From Leucobacter sp. (GTDB lineage Bacteria; Actinomycetota; Actinomycetes; Actinomycetales; Microbacteriaceae): 31,237 nucleotides of DNA. The DNA lies in assembly GCA_031178565.1 (NCBI GenBank), contig JAPSIU010000001.1:8613-39849 (forward strand), in the 5' to 3' direction. Below are positions 1 to 8,424 of this stretch, piece after piece. The notes beneath the pieces were generated by a model. That model saw nothing but the letters and a program-made list of their open reading frames with translations, had not been told where the DNA came from and searched no databases. Position 1 is the first letter of the stretch, and every line of letters starts with the position of its first letter. A program made the translations under genes and the position numbers.

Positions 1-587
1 CGCAGCTCGACATCGCCGAGGCGCGCTGTACAGGCTCCGATGATTCGATATTCGGAGATCGATTCGCCTCCGATGATGACGCCGTTCGCCGATCCGAGAT
101 CCCGTAGCACCAGATCCGCGTCGACGTCGATGACGGCGTGGCGCCTCGAGACGCTGGTGTCGCTCAGGTGGACGCGGCACGTCCGGTCGCGCCCGATGAG
201 ATTGGTTCCGGCGACGAGGCTGTAACGCGCTCCCTCCTGCGTACCGGTGAGCACCTCGACGTAGCCCGCGATCTCGACCAGTCGTTCACCGGTGCTGTGC
301 GGCCCGAACTCGGTGATCGGCTCGACGATCCAACCCGACTGCAAGCCGGACGCGGCGATCGGCGAGGCCGGGTCGAGCACGATCGGGGAAGCATTCGCCC
401 GCGGTCGGCCGAGGAGGGTCACGGGGGCGGTGCGATGCGATGCGGTCCTCTCGAGATGAGGATCGCCGCTCACGCCGGCCCGGATCAGGGCCCGCGCCGT
501 GTCGGACACTGTCGCGGTGACGTCGCAGGAGATCGTGACATCGCGGGTGTCGCCTCGAGGCAGCGACAGGGTCACTCGGAGCTTCAC
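1..587 (-). CDS. FHA-domain protein, N-terminal part (probable FHA-FtsK/EccC-type T7SS protein)
   Basis: Open frame of 195 residues running off the left edge, so only the N-terminus is visible. It starts with GTG at 587; an in-frame TGA lies two codons upstream and a GGGGGTG Shine-Dalgarno stretch just before the start fixes this choice. Residues 1-40 alternate like a small beta-rich domain. Residues about 110-195 form a forkhead-associated (FHA) phosphothreonine-binding domain with its hallmark residues intact: Gly132-Arg133, Ser147-Arg-Arg-His150 and Asn168-Gly169. FHA domains bind phosphothreonine peptides. In actinobacterial WXG100 loci a protein starting this way is usually an FtsK/SpoIIIE-type ATPase (EccC/EssC-like) that drives type VII export. 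That ATPase part is inferred from context and lies outside the window. It could instead be a stand-alone FHA adaptor. It is the last visible gene of the minus-strand cluster that begins at 4080, 61 bases after the lipoprotein gene. Confidence 0.75.
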   Translation of the reverse strand, partial: MKLRVTLSLPRGDTRDVTISCDVTATVSDTARALIRAGVSGDPHLERTASHRTAPVTLLGRPRANASPIVLDPASPIAASGLQSGWIVEPITEFGPHSTGERLVEIAGYVEVLTGTQEGARYSLVAGTNLIGRDRTCRVHLSDTSVSRRHAVIDVDADLVLRDLGSANGVIIGGESISEYRIIGACTARLGDVEL

Positions 588-648
588 GCTTCACCCCCGC
601 CGTCCGGTTATCGCGGCGTCAGTCACCCGACTGCTCCTGCTCGCGGCG

Positions 649-1251
649 TCACAGTTCTTCATCGAACGCGTTCGGCTCGTCGACATACCGCTCCCAATTC
701 GTCACGGTGTTGTGCGCGGAGCAGGTGCTCGCGACCTCGAGGACCATGCCTGAACTGGACGCTCTGAACGCAAGCTCAGCACCGTCTTCTCGGTCGGCAC
801 GGAAGTACTGTTCATCTGGAGACGGTTCTGACCATACATCCGTGGCAGTCCAACCTTCGGACTCCCAGAACGTCCGCACTCGATCTGCAACCGCTGCGGG
901 GTCACCCACGGCAGCCTTGTTCCGCAGGGAGACATCCAGCCGTCCTGCGCCGTGTTCGCCACACTCAAGCGGGAGCAGAGAGGCCAGCGCGCCCTCTCGC
1001 TCCGCCTGCGGTCCGTTCCAAATAACTTCAGGGACACCTGCACCGCCCCAGTACCACCCCTCCGAAACTCCGCTTACCGCGATCGACGCGTCGAGTCGGT
1101 CTTCCACCCACGCGCGCTGCTCTTCCAGCGTCTCATTACTGATCACTTCAGACGTCGATACCACCGGCACCTCCCGCACGCATCCTCCTGTTCCCAACAT
1201 GACGACGAGAACCACCGCCATCGCCGCGACTCTTGCTTTCGTGATCCGCAT
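649..1251 (-). CDS. Putative lipoprotein in the WXG100 cluster
   Basis: About 200 residues with a bacterial lipoprotein signal: basic N-terminus (MRITKAR), hydrophobic stretch AVVLVVMLG, then Thr-Gly-Gly-Cys as a somewhat atypical lipobox. The mature protein would be anchored to the outer face of the membrane. I chose ATG at 1251 because GAGAGG lies 8 bases before it. ATG at 1272 is an alternative that overlaps the upstream stop as ATGA and adds seven residues; ATG at 1257 is too close to the Shine-Dalgarno. The rest is acidic and Trp-containing (EGWYWGG, WESEGW) and I do not recognise a family. Translational coupling to the hydrolase gene upstream suggests a shared function, perhaps as a surface partner or immunity-like protein for the exported hydrolase; that is inference only. 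Confidence 0.7.
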   Translation of the reverse strand: MRITKARVAAMAVVLVVMLGTGGCVREVPVVSTSEVISNETLEEQRAWVEDRLDASIAVSGVSEGWYWGGAGVPEVIWNGPQAEREGALASLLPLECGEHGAGRLDVSLRNKAAVGDPAAVADRVRTFWESEGWTATDVWSEPSPDEQYFRADREDGAELAFRASSSGMVLEVASTCSAHNTVTNWERYVDEPNAFDEEL

Positions 1252-1268
1252 CCGCATATCCTCTCGGT

Positions 1269-3332
1269 TCATCGGCACTCGACGCGTATCGGTGTCAGAT
1301 GCTCGACCGAGGAGATCACCTGGACGCATCGCCCTCCGACCGGGGTGAACGAGCCCTCCAACCGCACGTCGATCCGCTCGGTCGTGATCTTCGCGACGGC
1401 ATCTAAAGATTCCGTCCTCGCATCGAGGTATCCGCTTCCCCGGGACGCCGAAGCGCCCAGAAGATCCGAGCTATCTCCTGAGCCGAGGGTGGAGTGCCCG
1501 TCGGTCCCTCTCAGACCCCGCTCCGGATCGCCCTCCGACGAGAACGAGAGGGCTCCCGCGTAGACGGGGCTCAGAGCGTGCACCTCGAACGGCGCCGTGG
1601 CGTGCGGATTGGGCTGACCCCGCCCCGCGACCCCCGCACCGAGCGGCGCGAGGTGGTCACGGGAGGCGTGGGTGGTGTAGATCGCTTTCTGCTCCGCGGT
1701 CAGATTCCTGACATTGAGGTCGGCGAAGGACCTCACCGTCTGCCTGTCGATGCCGGCGGAGCCGAGCATCGTGAGCGTGTGGACCGGTCGCTCCGACAGC
1801 GTCAGCGCGATCGTCGCGAGTGTGGTGCCGTACGAGTGGGCGAGTACATTGACGACGGGCACGCTGTGCGAACCGGCGCCGCGGGCGGCCTGCGCTCCGT
1901 CGAGCTCGGCGGCGAAACGGCCGGCCCCTCTCCGAGCGGATTCGGGGCCCAGCACCTCCCAGAGATCGTCGTGTGGCGGCGCCGGGGTATCGTAGCCGAG
2001 CCAGGCGACGACAGCGTTCGTATCGTTGAACCCGGGAACGTTTCCCTGCGCCGCGTAGAGCTTCCGGCTCGCGGCGTCCCATCCCTCGAGCCCGCGGTGC
2101 GCGTCGTTGTCCATTCCGGGAACAGCCCAGGTCGTGTGGGAGGCGCTATCGAGGTCCCCGTAACCGACCGCGGCCCTCGGCACTTCACTGCTCAGGTCGA
2201 GCGCTACCAGCTGAATCGGGGGATTGGCTATTCGTTGAGATGCCTCCCGATCCAGGATCCGCTGCACCCTCGCGAGAAGCTCGAGCTGATCCCCGTCGAG
2301 GCCCTGCGGGTGTTCGCGGTAAAAGTCCATGAGACGCCGATTCGCCTCGTCCCGGGCCTCGAACGGGAGGCCGGGGAGGTTCCCGATCACCCACGGCACC
2401 TGGTCGATGAGTTCCTGACGTTCCGCGTCTGCGAGCACCGCCCACGCCGCAGCCACCTCCTCGGGATCGGGCGGGGCATCCCAGATTCCGGCCCCGGATC
2501 GAGAACCGATGAGTCGGGTCAGCAGCGGGTGATCCGTATGCGGCCGAACCGCTGCCGCCTCGACACCGCCGAGTTCCCCTGAGACCGCGAGCCCGATCGT
2601 GCGCAGCTGGGCCGCCGAGCCCTCTCCGCTCAGCGTGATGAGTTGACCGATGGCGGTGTCTCCGAGCGCGCAGACGAGTCGGAATTCGGCACTCCTCCGC
2701 TCCGACACCAGACTCGACCACCTCCGCTTCGCAGCGCTCACTCCCTCGATCGCATCCCGCCAACGCGAAGCCGCGAGGAGCCACCGGTCCTCGTAGGCCG
2801 AGCGAACAGTCCGCAATGCCGCGTCCCGCTCGGAGGAGCCGAGCTCATCCGCACCGGCGCCGAGCACGGGTTCCGGCATCACGCCCGGCGCACCCTCGTC
2901 CCACGCGTACCTCGCCGGCACCCGGATCAACGCGGCGATCTCCTCGATCGCGTTCGACCGCGTGCGGATCTCCGAGAGGTGCTCGTTCACCTCGCGAGCC
3001 AGCCTCGCCGCATCGCCGTGAATCCGCTCCAGGTCCGCCGCATAGCCGTCGAACGCGTCCTTCGACGCCCCCGCGGTCTGCTGCAGCGTCGCCGCCCCAG
3101 GCATCAGGCGCTCCGCCAGCTTTCCCGCGATGTTCGACAGTCCGTCGCTGCTGAGGTCCCCCAGACGAAGGTTCGCGTGCCGCACCAGCAGCAAGTAGCT
3201 GCGACAGTTGTCATCGATGTTCCGGAGGTAAGCGGCCACCGCTCGCACCTCGCTGTCGCTCCCCGCGACGGGGGAGTCGCTCCCGAGCACGTCGTCCGCG
3301 CCCGGGGGAACGTAGATTCCCGTCATGATCAT
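1269..3332 (-). CDS. Alpha/beta hydrolase (DUF1023-like) with helical N-terminal domain
   Basis: A 687-residue protein. The first 150 or so residues are predicted helical and resemble the WXG100/LXG-like N-termini of type VII-associated proteins. The C-terminal half is an alpha/beta hydrolase of the actinobacterial DUF1023 type: a central AVGYGD strand, a WLGYDTPAP segment, and the nucleophile elbow AHSYGTT with the probable catalytic Ser500. Later acidic and His residues (SRDHLAPLG, DGHSTLG) could complete the triad. The substrate is unknown; ester or lipid hydrolysis at the envelope is the family-level expectation. There is no Sec signal peptide, consistent with a cytosolic enzyme or a T7SS substrate. 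ATG at 3332 overlaps the stop of the preceding gene (TGATG), so the two are likely translationally coupled; a TTG at 3335 and an ATG at 3326 are alternatives. The gene overlaps or abuts the lipoprotein gene downstream. Confidence 0.8.
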   Translation of the reverse strand: MIMTGIYVPPGADDVLGSDSPVAGSDSEVRAVAAYLRNIDDNCRSYLLLVRHANLRLGDLSSDGLSNIAGKLAERLMPGAATLQQTAGASKDAFDGYAADLERIHGDAARLAREVNEHLSEIRTRSNAIEEIAALIRVPARYAWDEGAPGVMPEPVLGAGADELGSSERDAALRTVRSAYEDRWLLAASRWRDAIEGVSAAKRRWSSLVSERRSAEFRLVCALGDTAIGQLITLSGEGSAAQLRTIGLAVSGELGGVEAAAVRPHTDHPLLTRLIGSRSGAGIWDAPPDPEEVAAAWAVLADAERQELIDQVPWVIGNLPGLPFEARDEANRRLMDFYREHPQGLDGDQLELLARVQRILDREASQRIANPPIQLVALDLSSEVPRAAVGYGDLDSASHTTWAVPGMDNDAHRGLEGWDAASRKLYAAQGNVPGFNDTNAVVAWLGYDTPAPPHDDLWEVLGPESARRGAGRFAAELDGAQAARGAGSHSVPVVNVLAHSYGTTLATIALTLSERPVHTLTMLGSAGIDRQTVRSFADLNVRNLTAEQKAIYTTHASRDHLAPLGAGVAGRGQPNPHATAPFEVHALSPVYAGALSFSSEGDPERGLRGTDGHSTLGSGDSSDLLGASASRGSGYLDARTESLDAVAKITTERIDVRLEGSFTPVGGRCVQVISSVEHLTPIRVECR

Positions 3333-3628
3333 CAACCGCCGGGGTGACCGGCGGAGAGCGACTCCGCGATCCGTCGGTCGAGCGCCGTGCTCGACTCCAT
3401 CGCGTCAGCGACCGCGCGGCCCGCACCCCTGCCGGCGTCGGCGAGCGCGAGCCCGGCGGCCTCGACTCCGGAGAGGAACGCCGCCACGTCATCGCCGATT
3501 CCGGTCAGACTCGGAAGCTCGGCCCTCGGCGGCTCGCCGTTCCCGTCGGTCATCGCTTCGGAGGCCGTGGCCAGGGCGGACACGACGTCGCCGAGAACGT
3601 CGTCGCTCAGGGTGATGCGCCCAGTCAT
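3332..3628 (-). CDS. Small helical protein, T7SS-cluster hypothetical
   Basis: A 98-residue protein of unknown family. It starts with ATG at 3628 with a clear Shine-Dalgarno (AGGAAGG, 8 bases upstream). The sequence is Ala/Gly/Asp-rich and mostly helical, with a Pro-containing hinge in the middle (GEPPRAELPSLTG) between two helical halves. This fits the helical-hairpin size class of WXG100-like proteins, but no W-x-G motif is present. It sits between the WXG100 gene and the hydrolase, overlapping the hydrolase start by one base of stop/start (TGATG), so it is probably made in proportion to the hydrolase. By analogy with LXG toxin operons it may be a helical partner or targeting factor for the hydrolase's N-terminal domain; this is inference. 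Confidence 0.65.
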   Translation of the reverse strand: MTGRITLSDDVLGDVVSALATASEAMTDGNGEPPRAELPSLTGIGDDVAAFLSGVEAAGLALADAGRGAGRAVADAMESSTALDRRIAESLSAGHPGG

Positions 3629-3751
3629 CTCGTCCGCCTTCCTGCAAGCCCCGGACCGGAGGGAGTGTGCGCGGCCCTCATCCCACTAGCGGGGGACGCG
3701 AGATAGAGGACCGCGCACGGTTCGGGGGCGTCACGGACGGCCCCGTCTGAG

Positions 3752-3767
3752 GAGTGCCGGAGCACTC
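3752..3767. other. Small hairpin downstream of the WXG100 gene
   Basis: A perfect 6-bp inverted repeat GAGTGC / GCACTC with a 4-nt loop lies 20 bases past the WXG100 stop codon. No T-tract follows. It could slow exonucleases or partially terminate, making the WXG100 transcript more abundant than the rest of the cluster, but evidence is weak. Confidence 0.3.
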
Positions 3768-3786
3768 GGCTTCGACGCGATTCGCC

Positions 3787-4080
3787 TCAGTGGATCCGGG
3801 CGGCGATCTGCGCGTCCATGTCTCGGAGGGCGTTGGCGGTCTGCGTCAAGAAGTTCTGGATCTCGGTGAGCTTCGCCACGACGGTGTTGGCACTCGTCGT
3901 GTACTCGCCGAAGGCGTTGTTGAACTTGGTCGAGGCCTGATCCGTCACGAAGCCCGATGCGACGAGCTGATTGATGGTGGTCTGCATGCCCTGCAGCTTC
4001 TGCGTGATCTCATCGCGGTTCAAGCCGAGCTGAGCTGCCGCCTGCTCCATCTCGGCGTACGAGACGGTGATGTTCGCCAT
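3787..4080 (-). CDS. WXG100-family (ESAT-6-like) protein with divergent motif
   Basis: A 97-residue protein whose size and layout match WXG100 proteins: two long helices separated by a turn. Helix 1 covers about residues 8-40, the turn is ASGFVTDQAS at 41-50, and helix 2 is about 52-95. The canonical Trp-x-Gly of the turn appears here as Phe44-Val-Thr46, a variant seen in many actinobacterial homologues. WXG100 proteins are secreted as four-helix dimers by type VII secretion and often act as partners or chaperones for larger substrates. I do not see the C-terminal YxxxD/E secretion signal that normally lies on one member of a heterodimer, so it may form a homodimer or rely on a partner. ATG at 4080 has a strong GGGGAG Shine-Dalgarno. 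It is the first gene of the minus-strand cluster and follows a 253-bp AT-rich gap. Confidence 0.88.
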   Translation of the reverse strand: MANITVSYAEMEQAAAQLGLNRDEITQKLQGMQTTINQLVASGFVTDQASTKFNNAFGEYTTSANTVVAKLTEIQNFLTQTANALRDMDAQIAARIH

Positions 4081-4211
4081 GGTGCTCCCCTATCGTCGAA
4101 GCGCGAAGAGCCCCTGTCCGCGCAATGGTGTGAACCCGCCGACCGGAATGATCGGCGACTGATGACAGCTAACAGGAATACGCACAGTAGAAACAACCGA
4201 CTTTTCTCAAA

Positions 4212-4220
4212 TGTGGATAA
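4212..4220 (-). promoter_or_regulatory. Perfect DnaA-box sequence
   Basis: The minus strand reads TTATCCACA, identical to the classical DnaA box. It lies in the AT-rich gap upstream of the WXG100 gene. No dnaA, dnaN or box cluster is nearby, so this is not an origin; it could be a DnaA regulatory or titration site, or chance. Confidence 0.4.
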
Positions 4221-4239
4221 CTTTTTCATAGAGATTGAT

Positions 4240-4248
4240 ATGTCCACA
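4240..4248 (+). promoter_or_regulatory. Near-consensus DnaA-box sequence
   Basis: The plus strand reads ATGTCCACA, one mismatch from the actinobacterial DnaA box TTGTCCACA. It faces the perfect box 19 bases away in the opposite orientation. A weaker 6/9 match follows directly. Confidence 0.35.
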
Positions 4249-4284
4249 CTGTTCACGGAAGACGCGTTCCACCTCGAGCACACG

Positions 4285-4319
4285 AAAAAACCCGGTCACC
4301 CATCGAATGGGTGACCGGG
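4285..4319 (-). terminator. Rho-independent terminator of proS
   Basis: Perfect 12-bp stem (4291-4302 with 4308-4319) with a 5-nt loop, followed on the minus strand by six T residues (4290-4285). It sits 15 bases beyond the proS stop codon and separates proS from the WXG100 cluster on the same strand. It is the only classical T-tailed terminator in the window. Confidence 0.92.
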
Positions 4320-4333
4320 CCCTTCGCGGAACG

Positions 4334-6100
4334 CTACGCGCCGAACAGCGCGGGCACCTCCGTCAGAGAGACCTTCTCGCGGGTCCCCGCCGCACGGTCC
4401 CAGACCTCCGCGAATCCCTCGGCGGCGTCTCTGCCGACGACGACGACCCGCGGAACCCCGAGCAGCTCCGCGTCGCCGAACTTCACGCCGGGCGACACCT
4501 TCGGACGATCGTCGAAGAGGACGTCGATGCCCGCAGCATTCAGTTCGGAGGCGAGCGACCCCGCGATCTCGAAGATCGAAGCATCCTTGCCCGTTGCGAC
4601 CACGTGGACGTCGAACGGGGCGATGGCCGCGGGCCAGATCAGCCCACGGTCGTCGTGATGCAGTTCCGCGAGGATGGCCATGATCCGGGTGACGCCGATC
4701 CCGTACGATCCCATCGTCACGGTCACCAGCTTGCCGTTCTCGTCGAGCACCTTCAGCCCGAGTGCCTCGGCGTACTTCCGTCCGAGCTGGAACACGTGCC
4801 CGATCTCCATCCCGCGCGCGGTCTCGATGGGTCCGGATCCGTCGGGCGCCGGATCCCCGTCACGCACGGTCGCGATGTCCGCGACGCCGTCGGCCTCGAA
4901 ATCGCGTCCTGCCACGAGGTAGGCGACGTGCTTCTCATCCTCAGCCGCCCCGGTCACCCAGGAGGTGCCGGGAACGACGCGCGGGTCGAGCAGATAGCGG
5001 ATCCCGCTGCTTCCCTCGAGCCCCAGGACGGCCTCGCCCTGCAGCACCGGCCCGATGTACCCGCGCACGAGCGCCGGGTGCTTCTCGAAATCGGCCGCGG
5101 TCGCGGGTTCGACCTCGCATCCGGGGAAGGCGACCTCGGCGCGCTTCATGTCGGCGTCGCGATCGCCGGGAATGCCGACCACCACGATCTCGCGCGCGCC
5201 GTCGACCGAGGTGACCGCGAGCACGATGTTCTTCAGCGTGTCCGAGGCCTCCCGCGAGCGGCCGTCCTCGCGCGGGAGCACGGCGTTGGTGTGCTCGACG
5301 AGCGTCTCGATCGTCGGCGTCTCGGGAGAGTCGTACACCACCGCGGAGGGCAGCCCATCGAAGGGCATCGGATCCGGGACCGGCGTGGCGTAGGCCTCGA
5401 CGTTGGCCGCGTATCCGCCGGCCGAGCGCACGAAGGTGTCCTCGCCGATCTCGGTGGGCAGCAGGAACTCCTCGCTTCGGGATCCTCCCATCGCCCCCGC
5501 ATCGGCCGAGACGATCACGTACTCGAGTCCGAGGCGCTGGAAGATGCGCTCGTAGGCGTCGCGCTGGCGCTGGTAGCTCGCATCCAGCCCCTCGTCCGAG
5601 ACGTCGAAGGAGTAGGCGTCCTTCATCGTGAACTCGCGTCCGCGGAGCAGGCCGGCCCGCGGGCGGGCCTCATCCCGGTACTTGTCCTGGATCTGGTACA
5701 GGCTCAGCGGCAGATCCTTGTAGGAGGAGACGATGTCCTTCACCATGAGGGTGAACACCTCCTCGTGCGTCGGCGCGAGCAGATAGTCGGCGCCGTGGCG
5801 GTCCTGCAGGCGGAAGAGCGCGTCGCCGTACTCCTCCCAGCGCCCGGTCGCCTCGTACGGTTCGCGCGGCAGCAGCGCGGGGAAGTGGACCTCGTGCGCA
5901 CCGGCGGCGGCCATCTCCTCGCGGATGATCTGCTCCAGCTTGCTCTTCACCCGCAGCCCGAGCGGCATCCAGCCGAACACGCCGGGGGCCTGACGACGGA
6001 TGTATCCCGCGCGCACCAGCAGCCTGTGGCTGGCCACCTCGGCGTCGGCGGGATCCTCGCGGAGGGTCTTCAGGAAGTAGTTGCTGAGCCGTGTAATCAC
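4334..6100 (-). CDS. proS: Prolyl-tRNA synthetase
   Basis: A 588-residue class II aminoacyl-tRNA synthetase that charges tRNA-Pro in the cytosol. The N-terminus matches actinobacterial ProRS ([10 protein letters not shown] then [15 protein letters not shown]). The catalytic core shows the TxE loop Thr111-His-Glu-Glu and motif 2 at about residues 141-165 ([16 protein letters not shown]). An inserted YbaK-like editing domain occupies about 215-380, which removes mischarged alanine in prokaryote-type enzymes. Motif 3 (GSYGIGVTR) and the C-terminal anticodon-binding domain follow. The length is normal. The start is GTG at 6100, and TACGAT ends exactly 6 bases upstream, so the mRNA is probably leaderless. 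A strong terminator follows the gene. It is divergent from the mannosyltransferase gene. Confidence 0.97.
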   Translation of the reverse strand: MITRLSNYFLKTLREDPADAEVASHRLLVRAGYIRRQAPGVFGWMPLGLRVKSKLEQIIREEMAAAGAHEVHFPALLPREPYEATGRWEEYGDALFRLQDRHGADYLLAPTHEEVFTLMVKDIVSSYKDLPLSLYQIQDKYRDEARPRAGLLRGREFTMKDAYSFDVSDEGLDASYQRQRDAYERIFQRLGLEYVIVSADAGAMGGSRSEEFLLPTEIGEDTFVRSAGGYAANVEAYATPVPDPMPFDGLPSAVVYDSPETPTIETLVEHTNAVLPREDGRSREASDTLKNIVLAVTSVDGAREIVVVGIPGDRDADMKRAEVAFPGCEVEPATAADFEKHPALVRGYIGPVLQGEAVLGLEGSSGIRYLLDPRVVPGTSWVTGAAEDEKHVAYLVAGRDFEADGVADIATVRDGDPAPDGSGPIETARGMEIGHVFQLGRKYAEALGLKVLDENGKLVTVTMGSYGIGVTRIMAILAELHHDDRGLIWPAAIAPFDVHVVATGKDASIFEIAGSLASELNAAGIDVLFDDRPKVSPGVKFGDAELLGVPRVVVVGRDAAEGFAEVWDRAAGTREKVSLTEVPALFGA

Positions 6101-6106
6101 CCCACC

Positions 6107-6112
6107 ATCGTA
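6107..6112 (-). promoter_or_regulatory. -10 element of proS, leaderless arrangement
   Basis: Minus-strand TACGAT followed by six bases and the GTG start of proS, which places the transcription start at or next to the start codon. No convincing -35 box is seen. Confidence 0.65.
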
Positions 6113-6159
6113 GCCGCGCTTCGTCGCGATTCCGCCCCCGAGCGCGTCACCGCGCCCCG

Positions 6160-6165
6160 TAGGCT
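6160..6165 (+). promoter_or_regulatory. -10 element of the mannosyltransferase gene, leaderless arrangement
   Basis: TAGGCT, six bases, then ATG at 6172. No Shine-Dalgarno is present. The same hexamer at the same distance precedes three other genes in the window. Confidence 0.65.
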
Positions 6166-6171
6166 GGATCC

Positions 6172-7725
6172 ATGTTCGCCCGCCGCCTGCGCTGGGTCGC
6201 GCCGGTCCTGGTGCTCGGGATCGCCGCGGTCCTGCGGTTCTGGGCGCTCGGGCGACCCGACGCGCTGGTCTTCGACGAGCTCTACTACGTTCGAGACGCC
6301 ATCAGCCAGCTGACGTACGGCTATCCGACCGTCTGGCCCGACAGTGAGCCGGGCATGGCTGGCGGGCGGGCCACCGCGTTCACGGGCGACGCCTCGAACG
6401 CCGTGCACCCCCCGCTCGGCAAATGGCTCATCGGGCTCGGGATCCTGGTCTTCGGACCGGACAGCGGCTGGGGCTGGCGCAGCGCGGTCGCGGCGGCGGG
6501 CGTGGCGACGGTCGGTGTCACGATGCGCCTCGGCTGGCTCCTCACGCGCAGCCTCGTCATCGCCTGCATGGCGGGGCTGCTGCTGGCGGTCGACGGCGTG
6601 CACGTCGTGCTCACGAGGGTGGGGCTGCTCGACGGCTTCCTCACGCTCGCCGTCGCGCTCGGCGCGCTCTTCGTGTGGCGGGATCATGAGCAGGTCTCGG
6701 AGCAGTGGCGGGATCGACAGCGCGGTGAGCGGACCCCGATCCTCTGGCGCAGGCCCTGGCTCGTGGCAGCAGGCGCGACATTCGGAGCCGCGGCCGCGAT
6801 CAAGTGGTCGGGGCTCTATCCGCTCGCGTTCTTCCTGGTCCTCGTGACGATCCGCGACCTGCTGATCCGGCACCGGATCCACCGCCGCACGAGCGGCACC
6901 GCGCACCGTCGGAGGACGGGGCCCGCAGCCCAGTCGCTCGCGCAGGCCGCCGTCACGGGGGCGCTCGCGCTCCCGGCTGCGGCGCTCGTGTACCTCGCGA
7001 GCTGGACCGGGTGGATCGCGAGCTCCGGCGGCTGGGGGCGCGAGCCCGGAACCCCGTGGCCGGTCTCCTTGGCCCGCTATCACGCCGAGATGCTCGACTG
7101 GCACAGCACGCTGTCGGCGCCCCACCCCTACCAGTCCCACCCGATCACCTGGCCGCTCGCGCTCCGGCCCACCGCGATGCACGAGATCCGCTGGGAGTCC
7201 GGTTGCCCGTGGAGCACCGGCTGCGTCTCGGGGATCTCCCCCCTGCCGAACCCGCTGGTGACCTGGGGAGGCGTCGCCGCGCTGCTGATACTCGCGTGGC
7301 TCGTCGCCCGGGCGCTCGTTCGAGCGCTCGGGAAGCGCGACGGCGGGCTCTTGGCGAGTCCGGTCATCGCCGCATCCGTCTTCGTGCTCACCGGGTATCT
7401 GTCGGGTTGGCTGCCGTGGATGCTCATCCTCTCCCGCTCCGCCGTGTTCCAGTTCTACGCGGTCGTGCTCACCCCGTTCTCGGCGCTCGCACTGGCGCTG
7501 CTGCTCGGGATGCTGTGCGGGATCCCGATCCGCTCCGATCGCGCGGGGAGCGCAGGCCTGCGCCTGGATCCCGATCCCGTCGTCGTGCAGAGCAGACGGG
7601 CCGCCGTGGCGCTGTTCCTCGCGTTCGCCGTCACTCTGGCGGTCCTGTTCTTCCCCGTGTGGTCCGGTGTCCCCGTCGCGGAGTGGTTCTGGCGCGTGCA
7701 CCTGTGGCTGCCCGGGTGGGCGTGA
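6172..7725 (+). CDS. pmt: Dolichyl-phosphate-mannose--protein mannosyltransferase (GT39)
   Basis: A 517-residue polytopic membrane enzyme that transfers mannose from polyprenyl-phosphomannose to Ser/Thr of proteins during Sec export, on the outer face of the membrane. It resembles mycobacterial Pmt (Rv1002c). The first membrane segment (about 8-25) is followed by the catalytic acidic pair Asp35-Glu36 in [11 protein letters not shown]. Next come the conserved loop [10 protein letters not shown], a CATKWSG-like segment ([14 protein letters not shown]), a periplasmic stretch with [15 protein letters not shown], and several more hydrophobic helices including [10 protein letters not shown]. Its length and topology are normal for the family. 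Transcription is probably leaderless from TAGGCT. It is divergent from proS and convergent with the LuxR-type regulator six bases downstream, with no visible terminator between them. Confidence 0.93.
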   Translation: MFARRLRWVAPVLVLGIAAVLRFWALGRPDALVFDELYYVRDAISQLTYGYPTVWPDSEPGMAGGRATAFTGDASNAVHPPLGKWLIGLGILVFGPDSGWGWRSAVAAAGVATVGVTMRLGWLLTRSLVIACMAGLLLAVDGVHVVLTRVGLLDGFLTLAVALGALFVWRDHEQVSEQWRDRQRGERTPILWRRPWLVAAGATFGAAAAIKWSGLYPLAFFLVLVTIRDLLIRHRIHRRTSGTAHRRRTGPAAQSLAQAAVTGALALPAAALVYLASWTGWIASSGGWGREPGTPWPVSLARYHAEMLDWHSTLSAPHPYQSHPITWPLALRPTAMHEIRWESGCPWSTGCVSGISPLPNPLVTWGGVAALLILAWLVARALVRALGKRDGGLLASPVIAASVFVLTGYLSGWLPWMLILSRSAVFQFYAVVLTPFSALALALLLGMLCGIPIRSDRAGSAGLRLDPDPVVVQSRRAAVALFLAFAVTLAVLFFPVWSGVPVAEWFWRVHLWLPGWA

Positions 7726-7731
7726 CCCGCG

Positions 7732-8424
7732 CTACAGCAGCCGTCTGGAGAGCGCCCAGGCGGTGAGCTCGTGCCGATTCGACAGTTGCAGCTTGCGCAG
7801 CACGTTGGAGACGTGCGTTTCGACGGTCTTGATCGAGAGGTAGAGTTCCGCGGCGACCTCCTTGTAGGCGTACCCTCGGGCGATCATCCGCATGACCTCC
7901 TGCTCTCGGGCGGAGAGGCGGTCGAGCTCGTCGTCCGCCGCCGCCGTCTCTCCCAGCCCGGCCCCGAACGCGTCGAGCACGAAACCCGCGAGCCGGGGCG
8001 AGAACACGGCGTCTCCCCCGTGCACGCGGACGACCGCCGCCGTGACCTCCGCCCCCGATGCGGTCTTCGTGAGATACCCCCTCGCGCCCGCGCGGATCAC
8101 ACTCACCACGTCGTCGGCCGCGTCGGAGACGCTGAGCGCGAGGAACCGCGTGGCCCGCGCCTCGGGTTCGCTCGCGAGGCGCTGGAGCACCTCGGCGCCG
8201 CCCCCGCCGGATCCGCCCGGCAGGTGCACGTCGAGCAGCACCGCATCGGGGCGGAGGGCGGCGATCGTCTCGACGGCCTCGTCGACGGACGCCGCCTCTC
8301 CGACGACCTCCAACTCGCCGCCGAGTTCGGCGCGCAGACCCGTCCGGAAGATCTGATGGTCGTCGACGATCACCACGCGGATCGGCGTCTCCATCGATCC
8401 GTCTCCCTCCGTTGTCGTGCTCAT
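7732..8424 (-). CDS. LuxR-family (NarL/LiaR-type) response regulator
   Basis: A 230-residue two-component regulator. The receiver domain (about 14-135) has the acidic pocket Asp21-Asp22, the phosphoacceptor Asp65 in VLLDVHLPG, the conserved Ser/Thr strand LALSVSD, and Lys in GYLTKTASG. The C-terminal LuxR helix-turn-helix (about 165-230) shows LSAREQEVMRMIARG and KTVETHVSNVLRKL. It overlaps the stop of the PspC-fused kinase gene as ATGA at 8424, so kinase and regulator are translationally coupled. GGGAGG lies upstream; ATG at 8394 is a plausible alternative start with its own GGAGGG. By analogy with LiaRS and the actinobacterial PspC kinases it should respond to envelope stress, and its likely targets include the adjacent pspC-type genes. 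The targets are inferred. Confidence 0.93.
   Translation of the reverse strand: MSTTTEGDGSMETPIRVVIVDDHQIFRTGLRAELGGELEVVGEAASVDEAVETIAALRPDAVLLDVHLPGGSGGGGAEVLQRLASEPEARATRFLALSVSDAADDVVSVIRAGARGYLTKTASGAEVTAAVVRVHGGDAVFSPRLAGFVLDAFGAGLGETAAADDELDRLSAREQEVMRMIARGYAYKEVAAELYLSIKTVETHVSNVLRKLQLSNRHELTAWALSRRLL

Larger units (their letters stand above)
4081..4284 (-). promoter_or_regulatory. AT-rich upstream region of the WXG100 cluster
   Basis: A gap between the proS terminator and the WXG100 start, unusually AT-rich for this genome between about 4160 and 4285. It must hold the promoter of the WXG100 cluster; TTGTTT and TTAGCT on the minus strand (within about 4165-4195) are possible but unconvincing -35/-10 boxes. 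A 6-bp hairpin (CGCCGA 4137-4142 with TCGGCG 4152-4157) lies in the presumed leader. DnaA-box-like sites are listed separately. Confidence 0.45.

Noticed and set aside
4200..4250. Chromosomal origin of replication
   Set aside because: Only two good DnaA-box matches, with no dnaA, dnaN or recF-type neighbours and no box cluster.
4235..6313. Long plus-strand open frame of 692 codons opposite proS
   Set aside because: It is the antisense shadow of proS in GC-rich DNA; it has no family motifs and a composition rich in Arg/Gly/His/Asp.
6097..7701. Long minus-strand open frame opposite the mannosyltransferase gene
   Set aside because: Antisense shadow of pmt with low-complexity Arg/Glu/Pro composition and no domain.
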